Source: Belnapia arida
GTDB lineage: Bacteria > Pseudomonadota > Alphaproteobacteria > Acetobacterales > Acetobacteraceae
DNA length: 64,000 bases
Assembly: GCF_016773205.1 (NCBI RefSeq)
Contig: NZ_JAETWB010000001.1
Location: forward strand, 558,001 to 622,000
Reading direction: 5' to 3'
Shown: positions 45,856 to 55,255 of the stretch, one piece after another
How positions within the stretch are numbered: the stretch's first letter is position 1
Layout: each line of letters starts with the position of its first letter
Notes under the pieces: generated by a model
Seen by the model: only the letters and a program-made list of their open reading frames with translations
What the model was told of the DNA's origin: nothing
The model's database searches: none
Made by a program: the position numbers and the translations under genes

Positions 45856-48786
45856 ATGCGGATCGAGGACGTGTCGGAGAAGCCGGTTGTGTTGGCATGT
45901 GGCCGGGTCGAGGCCGACCTGGGACGGCGGGAGCTTCGCGTGCTCGGCGCCCCGGTCGCGCTCGGCGACCGCGCCTTCGCCATCCTCGCGGCCCTGCTCG
46001 ACGCGCCTGGGGCGCTCGCTACCAAGGACGAGCTCATGCGCCGCATCTGGCCGGGCGCGGTGGTCGAGGAAAACACGTTGGAGGTGCATGTCTCGGCCCT
46101 CCGCAGGGCGCTCGGGCCGGACCGGGCGCTGCTGAAGACGGCCTATGGGCGGGGCTACCGGTTGCTCGGCACCTGGACGATGCGCGGCCCCGGCCTGCGC
46201 CACGACGCCGCCCCGGCGCCGGCCGCGGCCGGCAGCCTGCCGCTGCCGCTCTGCGGCATGATCGGCCGCGACATCGCCATCGCGCAGGTCGGCGGGATGC
46301 TGCGCGAGCACCGCTTGGTCACCCTCGCCGGCCTGGGCGGAATCGGCAAGACGCGGTTGGCGGTCGAGGTCGCGCGGCGGATGCAGTCGGAATCGCAGGA
46401 CGAGGTCCGGCTGGCCGAGCTTGCCCCGCTGTCGGACCCGGGGCTTGTGCCTTCGGCCGTCGCCACGGCGGCCGGGCTGCGGCTCGGCGCGGCCGCCCCG
46501 GTGGCGGCGACCATCGCCCGGGCGATCGGCGACCGCAGGCTCCTGCTGGTGCTCGACAATTGCGAGCACGTCATCCATGCGGCGGCGGAGATGGTGGAGG
46601 CCATCCTCCGCATCTGCCCGAACCTGCGCGTCCTGGCGACGAGCCGGGAGGCGCTTCGCCTTGGCGGGGAGAGGGTGTACCGGGTTCCGCCGCTCGACGT
46701 GCCGCCGCCAGGGCTGCAGGAGCCGGGGCGCATCGCCGGGCACGGGGCGGTCGGCCTGTTCGTCGAGCGCATGCGCTCCTCCGGCGCCAGCTTCCTGCCG
46801 CAGGACGGCGACCTGCCGGCCGTCGCCGCCATCTGCCGCCGGCTCGACGGCGTGCCGCTGGCCATCGAATTCGCTGCGGCCCGGGCCGGAACGCTTGGCC
46901 TCGAGCAGGTCCTGCTCGGGCTCGATAACCGCTTCGAGCTGCTGACCGGCGGGCTGCGGACCGCCTTGCCGCGGCAGCAGACGCTGCGTGCGACGCTCGA
47001 CTGGAGCTACCGGCTTCTGCCGGAGGCCGAGCGCCAACTACTCCGCCGCCTCGGCGTGATGGCGGGCGGGTTCGGCCTTGCTGCGGCGCGGGCCGTCGCC
47101 GGCGAGCGGGAAGGCGATCCGGACGCTGCCGCCGTCCTCGGAGACCTTGGCAACCTCGTCGGCAAGGCGCTCGTCGTGCTGGAGGAGGCTGGGCCCGCCA
47201 CGCGCTGGCGCCTGCTGGAGACGGTGCGGGCCTACGCGCTGGAGCGGCTCGCCGAAAGCGGGGAGGAGGCGGCGGCGGCGCGGCGCCATGCGGAATTCCT
47301 CCGCGACCTCTTCGTGCCGGGCGATGCCGCGCGGCAGTTGCCCTCGACGGTGGAGAGCGCGGCGACCTATGGCCGCGAGCTCGACAATGTCCGCGCCGCG
47401 CTCGACTGGGCCTTCTCCGGCACGGGCGATGCTGCGATGGGCGTTGCACTGTCGGCGGCCTACATGCCCTACCTGTTCCGGGCTTCCTCCATGGCCGAGT
47501 GCCGCGACCGCGCCGAGCGGGCGCTGGCGCATCTCGCCGGGGCCGGGCTGGACGCGCGGCTCGAGGCGCAATTGCGGATCACATTGGGACTCGCCCTCGT
47601 CTACACGACGGACCAGGTCAAGCGGACGGGTGCGATCCTGGCCAGGGCGGTGGAGCTTGCCTCGGGGCTCGCCACGGGGGATGGCGGTGCCGACACGCTG
47701 TTGCAGGCGCTCTGGGCGACCTTCATCTACAAATTCAACAACAGCGAGCACCGGGATGCGCAGGCCTTCGCCGAACGCTTCGCGGAACTGGCGCAGCGTA
47801 AGGGGGACCCGGCGGATGTCCTGATGGCCGACCGCATGATGGGAACGACCCTGCATTATGCCGGCGGCCAGCCGGAGGCGCGGCGCCGCTACCACCGCTA
47901 CCTCCGGCACTATGCCGGCCCCTGCGGGCAGCGGCACCTGACCTGGCTGCACTATGACGGGCCGGTTCTCGTCAAGGCGCGGCTGGCACGGGTATTGTGG
48001 CTTCAGGGCCATCTCGACCGGTCGCGGACCCTGGCGGAACGGAACATCTGCGAGGCGCGTGCGCAGGATCATCCCATGTCGGAATGCCTGGCGATCGGCG
48101 AGGCGGCCTGCCCGATAGCGATGATGGTCGGCGATTTCGATGCAGCCCAACGATACCTGGCGATGCTGGCCGAGATCGCCGGGCGGCATAGCTTCTCCTT
48201 CTGGCTCGGCATGGCGCGGTGCCTCGAGGCCAAGCTGCTGATCCGGCGCGGCGAGGCGGCGCGAGGCACCGCCCTGCTGAGCGCGGCCATCGGCTCCTTC
48301 GGCGCGGCGCAGCAGTCGCTGCACTATTCGGGCTTCGTCCCGGACTTGGCGGAGGGCCTGGCGGCCACCGGCGATGCCGCGGGTGCCGCCGCGATCATCG
48401 AGGAAGCGCTAAAGCGGGCGGAGCGCAGCGGTGTGCGGTGGCACATCCCCGAGCTGCTGCGCCTCAAGGGCGAGTTGCTGCTGCGCTCCCCCGACAATCC
48501 GACCGTCCCCGGCGAGGCCTGCTTCGAGGCGGCGATGACGCTGGCGGCGCAGCAAGGTGCGCCCTTCTGGCGGCTCCGGGCCGCGCTGAGCCTCGCCCGC
48601 CTTCGGCTTCGGCAGGGCCGGCCGCGCGAGGCGCGCCTGCTGCTCACGCCGGTCCATGCCGGCTTCACCGAAGGCCTCGGGACGGCGGATGTGCAGGCGG
48701 CGAGGACGCTGCTCGAGCGCTGTCCGGCGCAGGGCGATGACGGCAAGCTGGACGGTCTCGGCGGGCCGCTGGCCCGGGCCATGTGA
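45856..48786 (+). CDS. Winged-helix regulator with NB-ATPase and TPR-like repeats
   Basis: A 976-residue signalling protein. Residues 12-105 are an OmpR-type DNA-binding domain ([42 protein letters not shown]). An NB-ARC/STAND-type ATPase follows, with Walker A near 158 ([11 protein letters not shown]) and Walker [12 protein letters not shown] near 230. The remainder, from about 450, is helical TPR-like repeats. STAND regulators bind a ligand through the repeats and oligomerise with ATP. It lies divergent from the exported hydrolase, whose substrate or product could be the signal. The start at 45856 gives a typical N-terminus, although the ribosome site (CGGAAG) is modest. Confidence 0.88.
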   Translation: MRIEDVSEKPVVLACGRVEADLGRRELRVLGAPVALGDRAFAILAALLDAPGALATKDELMRRIWPGAVVEENTLEVHVSALRRALGPDRALLKTAYGRGYRLLGTWTMRGPGLRHDAAPAPAAAGSLPLPLCGMIGRDIAIAQVGGMLREHRLVTLAGLGGIGKTRLAVEVARRMQSESQDEVRLAELAPLSDPGLVPSAVATAAGLRLGAAAPVAATIARAIGDRRLLLVLDNCEHVIHAAAEMVEAILRICPNLRVLATSREALRLGGERVYRVPPLDVPPPGLQEPGRIAGHGAVGLFVERMRSSGASFLPQDGDLPAVAAICRRLDGVPLAIEFAAARAGTLGLEQVLLGLDNRFELLTGGLRTALPRQQTLRATLDWSYRLLPEAERQLLRRLGVMAGGFGLAAARAVAGEREGDPDAAAVLGDLGNLVGKALVVLEEAGPATRWRLLETVRAYALERLAESGEEAAAARRHAEFLRDLFVPGDAARQLPSTVESAATYGRELDNVRAALDWAFSGTGDAAMGVALSAAYMPYLFRASSMAECRDRAERALAHLAGAGLDARLEAQLRITLGLALVYTTDQVKRTGAILARAVELASGLATGDGGADTLLQALWATFIYKFNNSEHRDAQAFAERFAELAQRKGDPADVLMADRMMGTTLHYAGGQPEARRRYHRYLRHYAGPCGQRHLTWLHYDGPVLVKARLARVLWLQGHLDRSRTLAERNICEARAQDHPMSECLAIGEAACPIAMMVGDFDAAQRYLAMLAEIAGRHSFSFWLGMARCLEAKLLIRRGEAARGTALLSAAIGSFGAAQQSLHYSGFVPDLAEGLAATGDAAGAAAIIEEALKRAERSGVRWHIPELLRLKGELLLRSPDNPTVPGEACFEAAMTLAAQQGAPFWRLRAALSLARLRLRQGRPREARLLLTPVHAGFTEGLGTADVQAARTLLERCPAQGDDGKLDGLGGPLARAM

Positions 48787-48787
48787 G

Positions 48788-48808
48788 GCAGGGCGCGGCC
48801 CACCCTGC
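48788..48808. terminator. Candidate bidirectional hairpin between convergent genes
   Basis: A perfect six-base-pair stem GCAGGG/CCCTGC with a nine-base loop exactly fills the 26-base gap between the stop of the STAND regulator (48786) and the stop of the minus-strand gene (48813). No T run is present on either strand. Confidence 0.35.
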
Positions 48809-48812
48809 GGAC

Positions 48813-49583
48813 TCAGCCGCGCCGGAGGGCCATCTTGGCCGCGACGGCGGCGGAGACGAGAGGTTGCAACAGCACCGGGCGGCGATCCGGCTCCGCCTCG
48901 ATGGCGCGGGCGGCGGCGGCGGCGGCGATGGCGCCGACCGAGGCGAAGGCCTCCGCCGCCCGGGCCGCGGCGGCCTGGACATCGGGCAGGGCGGGCAGGC
49001 TGCGGATATCGGCGATGCTGGCGGCGGCTGCGTCCAGTGCGGCTTCGTCCCGGGCGCGGCAGGCCTCCAGGCCGAACTCCTCCAGCAGGGCGGCGCGGCG
49101 GGCGGCATCCAGCGGCTCGGCCGGGCTGTGGGCGACCACCAGGCGGCGGAGCGCGGCCTCCAGCACCTCGGCATGGACGGGACGGGAGATCATGGCGTCG
49201 AAGCCCGCCTCTAGGCAGGCAGCTTCCAGACGCGGCTCCCGCTCGCCGGCCAGGGCGACGACCAGCAGGCGGGAAATGGGCGGCGGCCAGCCGCGCAGGC
49301 GCTTCACCGCCTCCAGGCGGCGGGCGCCGGGGCAGGCCAGGTCCTGCACCATGATGTCGATCGGGATGCGGCTGACGATCCCGATCGCCTCCTCCCAGTC
49401 GGCGGCCAGCAGGCAGCGATGCCCGGCTGCCCTCAACCCCTCGCGGAGCTGGGCGGTGTCGGCCGCGGCGGTACCGGCAAGCAGGATGGTGAGCGGCCGG
49501 ATGCGTGGGTCGCCTGCCCGTGCCCGGCCGAAATCGACCAGGACCGCGGCCGAGAGGACGGGGAAGCCCGGACCGGCCGCCAT
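48813..49583 (-). CDS. Degenerate receiver-domain (pseudo-receiver) protein
   Basis: A 256-residue protein. Residues 30-150 thread well onto a CheY fold: D81 in IMVQDLACPGA and FDAMISRPVHAEVLEAAL at the end. The usual acidic pair after strand 1 is replaced by LAGTAAAD and the conserved lysine is R134, so phosphorylation is doubtful. The C-terminal 100 residues are Ala-rich helices with no recognised domain. The start at 49583 lies four bases after the aminotransferase stop, so it is the second gene of that operon. It might be an adaptor; function not known. Confidence 0.7.
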   Translation of the reverse strand: MAAGPGFPVLSAAVLVDFGRARAGDPRIRPLTILLAGTAAADTAQLREGLRAAGHRCLLAADWEEAIGIVSRIPIDIMVQDLACPGARRLEAVKRLRGWPPPISRLLVVALAGEREPRLEAACLEAGFDAMISRPVHAEVLEAALRRLVVAHSPAEPLDAARRAALLEEFGLEACRARDEAALDAAAASIADIRSLPALPDVQAAAARAAEAFASVGAIAAAAAARAIEAEPDRRPVLLQPLVSAAVAAKMALRRG

Positions 49584-49587
49584 GGCG

Positions 49588-50919
49588 TCAGGCGGCCTCG
49601 GCGCGGATCGCATCCGCCAGCGTGCCGTAGAGGCGGTCGATATGCGGCTGCTCGATGATGAGCGGGGGCGAGAGGGCGATGATGTCGCCGGTGACGCGCA
49701 CCAGCACGCCGGCATCGAAGCACCGGCGGAAGACGTCCGTGCCGCGCGCCCCCGGCTTGCCCGGGCGCGGCGCCAGCTCGATGCCGGCGATCAGGCCGAA
49801 ATCGCGGATGTCGGTGACGTTCGGCAGGCCCTTGAGGCTGTGCGTCGCCTCCTGCCAGAGCGGCTCGATGGCGCGCGCCCGGCCGGGCAGGTCCTCGGCG
49901 CGGTGCAGCTCCATCGTGGCGATGGCGGCGGCGGCGGCCAGCGGGTGGCCCGAATAGGTGTAGCCGTGGAAGAGCTCGATCCCGGCGGCAGCGCCATCGA
50001 CCACCGTGTCGTAGATGCCGTTCTTCACCGCGACGGCACCCATCGGCACGGCGGCGTTGGTGAGGCCCTTCGCCATGGTGATGATGTCCGGCGTGACGCC
50101 CAGCCGCTCGCTGCCGAAATTGGTGCCGATACGGCCGAAGCCGGTGATGACCTCGTCGAAGATCAGCAGGATGCCATGCTTGTCGCAGATGGCGCGGAGG
50201 CGTTCCAGGTAGCCCTTGGGCGGGACCAGCACGCCGGTGGAACCGGCGACGGGCTCGACCATCACCGCCGCAATGGTCTCGGCGCCGTGCAGGGCAACCA
50301 GGGCCTCCAGTGCATCGGCCCGCTCCACACCATGCTCGGGCAGGCCGCGGGCGAAGAGGTTGGACTCGATGCCGTGGGTATGCGGCAGGTGGTCCACGTA
50401 AGGCAGCAGGGCGCCGAACTGCTTGCGGTTGCCGCCGATGCCGCCGACCGACATGCCGCCGAAGCCGACGCCATGGTAGCCGCGCTCCCGCCCGATCAGC
50501 CGCACGCGGCTGCTCTCGCCGCGGGCCTTGTGGTAGGCGAGGGCGATTTTGAGGGCGGTGTCGGCGCTCTCCGAGCCGCTGTTGGTGAAGAAGACGCGGT
50601 CCATGCCGTCCGGGGTGAGTTCCGCAATGCGGGCGGCGGCCTCGAAGGCGATGGGGTGGCCGAGCTGGAAAGTCGGCGCGTAGTCGAGGATGGCGGCCTG
50701 CTGCTGGATCGCCTCCTTGATCTCGCGGCGGCCATGGCCGGCATTGCAGCACCAGAGCCCGGCGGTGCCGTCGAGGATCTCCTGCCCGTCGGCCGTCGTG
50801 TAGAACATGCCCTCGGCCCGGGCGAGCAGGCGCGGGTTCGACTTGAAGTAGCGGTTGTCCGAGAAGGGCATCCAATAGGCGTCCAGATTGTTGGGACGCG
50901 GCACGTTGATCTCGTTCAT
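49588..50919 (-). CDS. Omega-amino acid (beta-alanine):pyruvate aminotransferase-like protein
   Basis: A 443-residue class III PLP transaminase. The N-terminus NLDAYWMPFSDNRYFKSNPR and GTAGLWCCNAGHGRREI are characteristic of the omega-amino-acid:pyruvate group. The cofactor aspartate is in LIFDEVITGFGRIG and the Schiff-base lysine is K284 in MAKGLTNAAVPMG. It transfers an amino group from beta-alanine or other omega-amines to pyruvate. The start at 50919 is used because the codons upstream are not family-like. Beta-alanine could come from reductive pyrimidine breakdown, which would link it to the hydantoinase elsewhere in the window; this is only a suggestion. Confidence 0.9.
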   Translation of the reverse strand: MNEINVPRPNNLDAYWMPFSDNRYFKSNPRLLARAEGMFYTTADGQEILDGTAGLWCCNAGHGRREIKEAIQQQAAILDYAPTFQLGHPIAFEAAARIAELTPDGMDRVFFTNSGSESADTALKIALAYHKARGESSRVRLIGRERGYHGVGFGGMSVGGIGGNRKQFGALLPYVDHLPHTHGIESNLFARGLPEHGVERADALEALVALHGAETIAAVMVEPVAGSTGVLVPPKGYLERLRAICDKHGILLIFDEVITGFGRIGTNFGSERLGVTPDIITMAKGLTNAAVPMGAVAVKNGIYDTVVDGAAAGIELFHGYTYSGHPLAAAAAIATMELHRAEDLPGRARAIEPLWQEATHSLKGLPNVTDIRDFGLIAGIELAPRPGKPGARGTDVFRRCFDAGVLVRVTGDIIALSPPLIIEQPHIDRLYGTLADAIRAEAA

Positions 50920-50978
50920 CAGGCGGGCTCCGGGCACGGCTCTCCTATGCTAGGCTCGGGGCGAGAGGAGCGGAAGCC

Positions 50979-51458
50979 ATGGATGGAAGCCTGCACGACC
51001 GGGATTTCTTCACCTGGACCCGGGAACAGGCGGCGGCGCTGCGCCGGCTGGCGGCGGCGCGGCCGAACCTGTTGGAAGGGCTCGACCTGCCCAACCTGAT
51101 CGAGGAGGTGGAGGATTTGGGCAGCGAGCAGGTCGACGAGGTGCGGAGCCACCTGCACCAGATGCTGAAGCATCTTCTGTTGGTGGCGGCGATGCCGGAC
51201 GACCTGGCGGTGCGGCATTGGCGAGGCGAGATCGTCACCTTCCGGCGCGGCGCCATCCGTCCCTACCAGCATTCGATGCGGCGGCTGGTGGCGCCGGAGC
51301 TGGAGGGCGAATGGCAGGTGGCCCGCGCCGCGGCCGCAGAGAAGCTCGGCCATCCGTTGCCCGCCTCGCCGGAGGCCTGCCCCTTCACCCTCGACGAATT
51401 GCTGGACGAGGCCATGCCGCTCGACGCGCTTCTCGCCCGCCTGACCCCGAAGGACTGA
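50979..51458 (+). CDS. DUF29 family protein
   Basis: A 159-residue soluble helical protein. It has the DUF29 signature: HDRDFFTWTREQAAALR at the start, LDLPNLIEEVEDLGSEQ at about 36-52, then a helix with HLHQMLKHLLL and an R/W-containing pair (VRHWRGEIVTFRR). The family is abundant in cyanobacteria and some alphaproteobacteria, and its function is unknown. GAGGAG lies 12 bases before the ATG. It diverges from the aminotransferase and precedes the GST gene by three bases, so it is likely co-transcribed with GST and FkbM. Confidence 0.85.
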   Translation: MDGSLHDRDFFTWTREQAAALRRLAAARPNLLEGLDLPNLIEEVEDLGSEQVDEVRSHLHQMLKHLLLVAAMPDDLAVRHWRGEIVTFRRGAIRPYQHSMRRLVAPELEGEWQVARAAAAEKLGHPLPASPEACPFTLDELLDEAMPLDALLARLTPKD

Positions 51459-51461
51459 CCC

Positions 51462-52130
51462 ATGCCCGAAGGCCGCCTCGTCATCGGCAGCAAGCGCTAT
51501 TCCTCCTGGAGCCTGCGCGGCTGGCTCGCCGTGCAGCTCGCCGGACTGGATGTGGAAGAGGTGCTGATCGCCCTCGAGGCGGCACCCTCGGCCGCGATCC
51601 AGGCGGCGACGCCGACCGGCCTCGTGCCCTATCTGGAGCATCGCGAGGCGAAGGTCTGGGAGAGCATCGCCATCGCGGAGTACTGCGCCGAGCAGGCGCC
51701 GGGGCTCTGGCCGGAGGACCGGGTGCTCAGGGCGCATATGCGCGCCATCGCCGCCGAGATGCATGCCGGCTTCCGCGGGGTGCGGCAGGCGATGCCGATG
51801 AACCTCGGCCGCGACTTCGCGGGCGGCGGGCGGACAGCTGAGGCGCTGGCCGATATCGCGCGGATCGAGGCGGTCTGGCGCGAGGCGCGGGCGCTCTGCG
51901 GTGGCCCCTTCCTCGGTGGGGCGGCCTTCGGCTTGGTGGATGCGATGTATGCGCCGGTGGTGACGCGCTTCATCACCTGGCGGCCGGAGATCCGGGCGGA
52001 GGCCTGGGACTATGTCGAGGCGGTCAGGGCGCATCCGCTGATGGAGCGCTGGTATGCGGAGGCGGCGGCCGAGCCGGAGGCCTGGCGGCTCGACAAGTAC
52101 GAGAACCCGGCGCACGCGCCGGGTGCATGA
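51462..52130 (+). CDS. Glutathione S-transferase family protein
   Basis: A 222-residue GST. Its thioredoxin-like N-terminal half begins RLVIGSKRYSSWSLRGWLAV, with the likely catalytic Ser in YSSWS, and includes GLVPYLEHREAKVWESIAI, where the cis-Pro and ES pair bind glutathione. The all-helical C-terminal half contains LGGAAFGLVDAMYAPVVTRF. This resembles the zeta/beta-like bacterial group, but the substrate is unclear. It is three bases after the DUF29 gene and its stop overlaps the FkbM gene start (ATGA). Confidence 0.88.
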   Translation: MPEGRLVIGSKRYSSWSLRGWLAVQLAGLDVEEVLIALEAAPSAAIQAATPTGLVPYLEHREAKVWESIAIAEYCAEQAPGLWPEDRVLRAHMRAIAAEMHAGFRGVRQAMPMNLGRDFAGGGRTAEALADIARIEAVWREARALCGGPFLGGAAFGLVDAMYAPVVTRFITWRPEIRAEAWDYVEAVRAHPLMERWYAEAAAEPEAWRLDKYENPAHAPGA

Positions 52131-52870
52131 CCACGCCGATCAGGCGGAGCCTCCGCATCTACTACGCGCCGGGACGAGCGGCGGCGCTCGACGGCTTCCA
52201 TCGGCGATTCCTCGGGCCGGGTGACCTGGGCTTCGATATCGGCGCCCATGTCGGCGACCGGGTGGCGAGCTTCCGGCGGATCGGCGCGCGCGCCGTCGCG
52301 GTGGAGCCGCAACCGCGTCTTGCCCGGCTGCTCCGGCTGCTCTTCGGGCGGGATGCGGGCGTCACCCGCGTCGCGGCGCTGGTCGGGGCGGAGGAGGGCG
52401 AGGCGGTGCTGCGGCTCAACCGCGCCAACCCGACCGTCGCCACGGCGAGCGAGGCGTTCATCGCCGCCGCCGATGGCGCGCCGGGTTGGGAAGGCCAGCG
52501 CTGGGATGCGGCGCTCCGCCTGCCGGTGACGACGCTCGATGCGCTCGTCGCTGCACATGGCCGGCCGGATTTCGTCAAGATCGACGTGGAGGGCTATGAG
52601 GCGGCGGCGCTGTCCGGGCTCTCCGTCGCGCCGCGCAGCCTCTCCTTCGAATTCACCACCATCCAACGTGGCGTGGCGCTGGACTGCCTCGCGCGGCTGG
52701 CGGCGCTCGGCTACCGGCGGTTCAATGCCTGCCTCGGTGAGGGCATGCGCTTCGCCCATGCGGTGCCCATCGCGGCGGAGGCGATTGGCGACTGGCTCCG
52801 CAGCCTGCCGGCCGAGGCCAACAGCGGCGACGTCTATGCCAGCCTCGAGCCCGCGCGCCTCATGGATTGA
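52127..52870 (+). CDS. FkbM family methyltransferase
   Basis: A 247-residue SAM-dependent methyltransferase. SAM motif I is LGFDIGAHVGDRVASFR at about 34-50, followed by AVAVEPQP, and FVKIDVEGYEAAALSGL is the family's acidic metal or substrate motif. FkbM enzymes O-methylate hydroxyls on sugars, lipids or polyketides. The ATG overlaps the GST stop. Its end overlaps the tail of the convergent antiporter pseudogene by about 11 bases. Confidence 0.85.
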   Translation: MTTPIRRSLRIYYAPGRAAALDGFHRRFLGPGDLGFDIGAHVGDRVASFRRIGARAVAVEPQPRLARLLRLLFGRDAGVTRVAALVGAEEGEAVLRLNRANPTVATASEAFIAAADGAPGWEGQRWDAALRLPVTTLDALVAAHGRPDFVKIDVEGYEAAALSGLSVAPRSLSFEFTTIQRGVALDCLARLAALGYRRFNACLGEGMRFAHAVPIAAEAIGDWLRSLPAEANSGDVYASLEPARLMD

Positions 52871-53940
52871 AGATGAGGACGAGAAAGATGGCGAAGAGCG
52901 TCAGGTGCACCGCGCCCGTGTGCGTCGTCGTCCGCGGGCGGGAGAAGGTGAGGGCCGAGAGGATCAGCGTCGTCATCAGCAGCACCATGCCCGTCGGCGC
53001 CAGGCCGAGCACCACGCGCTGGCCGGTGGCGAGGCCGATCACCAGCACCGCCGGCACGATCATCCCAAGGGTCGAGGTAGCGGCGCCGAGGCAGAGGTTG
53101 ACCGCGCGGGTCAGCAGGTTGGCGGCGATGGCGCGCAGCGCGAGATGCCCTCCGGCGTGAAGACCACCGTGGCGATGAGCACGCCGCCCAGCGCCGGCGG
53201 AGCACCGAGCAAGGCGATGCCATGGTCGAGCAGCTTGGCGATGCTCTTCGACAGGATGACGATTAGCAGGATGTTCGCCAGCATCAGCACGACATGCGAC
53301 CAGACGCCGCCTTGCGGCTCCGGAACCGGCGATGCCTCCTCCACCGTCTCCTCTGGATCCATGAAATGGCCGCGGTGCCGCCGGTCTGCAGCGCGATGAA
53401 GATACCGTGGAGCATCAGGGTGAAGAGCGAGAAGAAGCCGGCCTGGAACGGGCTCAGCGAACCGTCGCTTGTCGAGGTGGTGAAGTTCGGCAGCACCAGA
53501 GCGATGATGGTGAGCGGGATGATGACCAAGAGATAGGCCGCGGCGCCGCGTAGGTTGTGGCTCTGCTCCAGGTGCCGCTGGCCGCCAAGCAGCAGGCCGA
53601 GCCCGACCACGCCGTTCAGCACAATCATCGGCACGGCGAACATGGTGTCGCGGCCGAGCGTCGGCGCCTCCTGCGCGCCGAGCATCACCGCGGCGATCAG
53701 CGCCACCTCGATGATGACGATGGCAAGCGTCAGGATCAGCGTGCCGTAGGGCTCGCTGAGGCGATGCGCCAGCTCCTCCGCTTCATGCACCACGCCGAAG
53801 GCGAGCCAGATGATGACGCCGAGCAGCCAGGCGAAGAGCAGCGCCGCAAGTCAGGGATTGGCCAGGCTGCCGAGCCAGGTGCCGCCGAAAAGTTGGAAGG
53901 CGCCGACGCTGCCCCAGTCGAGCAGGAGGTGGAGCACCAT
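52860..53940 (-). pseudogene. Calcium:proton antiporter (ChaA/Cax family), broken by one stop and two frameshifts
   Basis: Pieces of one antiporter of about 360 residues lie in order on the minus strand. The ATG at 53940 opens MVLHLLLDWGSVGAFQLFGG and stops at codon 30 (TGA 53851-53853). The same frame continues LAALLFAWLLGVIIWLAFG and HEAEELAHRLSEPYGTLILT to FIALQTGG, where the frame is lost near 53370-53390. A second frame carries MDPEETVEEASP to VVFTPEGI and is lost near 53135-53155. A third frame carries AIAANLLTRAVNLCLGAATS to the end. HEAEEL and PEG are the ion-binding motifs of the family. Three independent lesions argue for a decayed gene or clustered sequence errors. The start overlaps the racemase-family stop (TGATG). 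Confidence 0.85.
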
Positions 53941-54671
53941 CACGCCCCGCTTTCATAGAGCCGGGTGAGCGCAGCGTCATAGCCGGCGAGCGCGCGCGGG
54001 CGGCGCCTGCCGCCGAGGGGCGCCAGTCCGGCCAGCGCCACGGCGAGGCGCGTCGCGGCCTGGGTCCCGTCGACCAGCGGCACCGTCACATGCGGTTGCA
54101 GCGCGGGGGCGAGCCCGGCCAGCGGCCCGCCGGCGAGGATCAGCACCTCGGCGCCGTCTTGCTCCACCGCCTGGCGGCAGAGGTCGAGGAGGAGGTCGCG
54201 GCGCTCCTCCGCCACGCGGCCGGGATCGCCGGCAAAGGGCGGGCCCATGCGGAAGCCGCAGCAACGGCTGCGAAGGCCGTGATGGTCCAGGCAATCCTCG
54301 AACATCGGGCGTAGGGCGGCGGTGAAGCTCACCACGCCGAAGCGGCGGCCGAGCATGGCGGCGGCGTGGAAGGCAGCTTCGGAAATGCCGATGACTGGGA
54401 CATCGAGCAACTCCTTCGCCGCGTCGAGGCCGGGATCGCCGAAGCAGGCAATGATCGCCGCGTCGTACTGTCCCCGCCGGGCGGCCAGGGCAGCGACGGT
54501 TGCCGGGCCGGCCAAGAGCCAATCCGCCCGCGTGACGATAAGCGGCAGGCCGAAGGGGGCGGAGACGGCTTCGATTCCGGTACCGAGCGGCGCCACCGCC
54601 CGAGCCGCGGTTGCTATTCGTTCCGTGACGCTCTCGGTTGTGTTGCTGTTGACGATCAGGATGCGGGTCAT
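53940..54671 (-). CDS. Asp/Glu/hydantoin racemase-family protein lacking the second catalytic Cys
   Basis: A 243-residue protein starting MTRILIVNSNTTESVTERIA, the usual hydantoin-racemase N-terminus. The first catalytic cysteine is present, C76 in IIACFGDPG. The second, normally near 181 in a GC-A-G motif, is Gly here (ILAGGPLAG, G181). Racemases in this family need both for two-base chemistry, so the activity may be a decarboxylase, isomerase or something else. The start at 54671 is family-like. An upstream ATG at 54725 would add an unsupported leader. It precedes the antiporter pseudogene in the same direction. Confidence 0.82.
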   Translation of the reverse strand: MTRILIVNSNTTESVTERIATAARAVAPLGTGIEAVSAPFGLPLIVTRADWLLAGPATVAALAARRGQYDAAIIACFGDPGLDAAKELLDVPVIGISEAAFHAAAMLGRRFGVVSFTAALRPMFEDCLDHHGLRSRCCGFRMGPPFAGDPGRVAEERRDLLLDLCRQAVEQDGAEVLILAGGPLAGLAPALQPHVTVPLVDGTQAATRLAVALAGLAPLGGRRRPRALAGYDAALTRLYESGA

Positions 54672-54696
54672 GCGGGAAGCATAACCCGCATCCCCA

Positions 54697-55059
54697 TCAG
54701 CTACGACGCACTGGCCCCACGGCAAGCCAGCCGGTGCCGACAGGCATGGCGGTCAGTGGCATGGCGGCGCAGGTGTAGAATGCATGGGCGAGGCCAGCCG
54801 CAGGCTCTGCCGCCGGGGCCGCCTCGGCCTGATGGCGCCGGTGCCGCCGCGGAGGATGCTGGCGTTGCCGCTGCACTGCCACACGGCCGAGCAGGGCCGT
54901 CGAGCTTGGCGAGGCACCGCAGCCGAGGCCTGGCGAGACCAGGGAGGGGGCAGCTATCTCCGGCGGCGCGGCGCGGCCGGGGCTGGGAAAGGCGAAGCCG
55001 GCGGCGAGAACGGCCAGGGGGAGGGCCTTTCGCAGCATAGCAAGGCGTTTAAGATCCAT
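54697..55059 (-). CDS. Small exported protein under a consensus EcfG-type promoter
   Basis: A 120-residue hypothetical. It has a clear signal peptide (LRKALPLAVLAAGFAFPSP then GRAA) and a mature part of low complexity: a Pro/Ser/Ala segment, a basic His/Arg/Gln stretch around 60-75 and a hydrophobic end (FYTCAAMPLTAMPVGTGWLA). No domain is recognised. The middle could be frame-ambiguous. Support for the gene comes from the signal peptide and from an exact GGAAC-N16-CGTT promoter 55-79 bases upstream of the ATG at 55059. A stress-induced envelope protein is the best guess. Confidence 0.55.
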   Translation of the reverse strand: MDLKRLAMLRKALPLAVLAAGFAFPSPGRAAPPEIAAPSLVSPGLGCGASPSSTALLGRVAVQRQRQHPPRRHRRHQAEAAPAAEPAAGLAHAFYTCAAMPLTAMPVGTGWLAVGPVRRS

Positions 55060-55113
55060 GGGTTGGGGGCTCCCATTGCTGACCCGTCTCAACGACGGCG
55101 GCCATATCTCCGG

Positions 55114-55138
55114 AACGTCGATATCTCTTCCCTGTTCC
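55114..55138 (-). promoter_or_regulatory. Consensus EcfG (general stress sigma) promoter
   Basis: On the minus strand, GGAAC (55138-55134), 16 bases, CGTT (55117-55114): an exact match to the alphaproteobacterial EcfG consensus GGAAC-N16/17-CGTT. It points toward the small exported-protein gene starting at 55059, giving a leader of roughly 45 bases. This places that gene in the PhyR/NepR/EcfG general stress regulon. Confidence 0.7.
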
Positions 55139-55255
55139 ATCCCGTATCGGTGTAGTCCGGTCATAATTGACCAGGGAACCGATGCCGGTCCCGGCTCTTA
55201 TCGGGTCCGTCGCGGCCATGTTGTCCGCGACAGGCGGCAAGGGGACCGATGGGCG

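Noticed and set aside
48835-51099. Long plus-strand open frame of 754 codons
   Set aside because: Runs antisense through the pseudo-receiver and aminotransferase genes with shadow composition.
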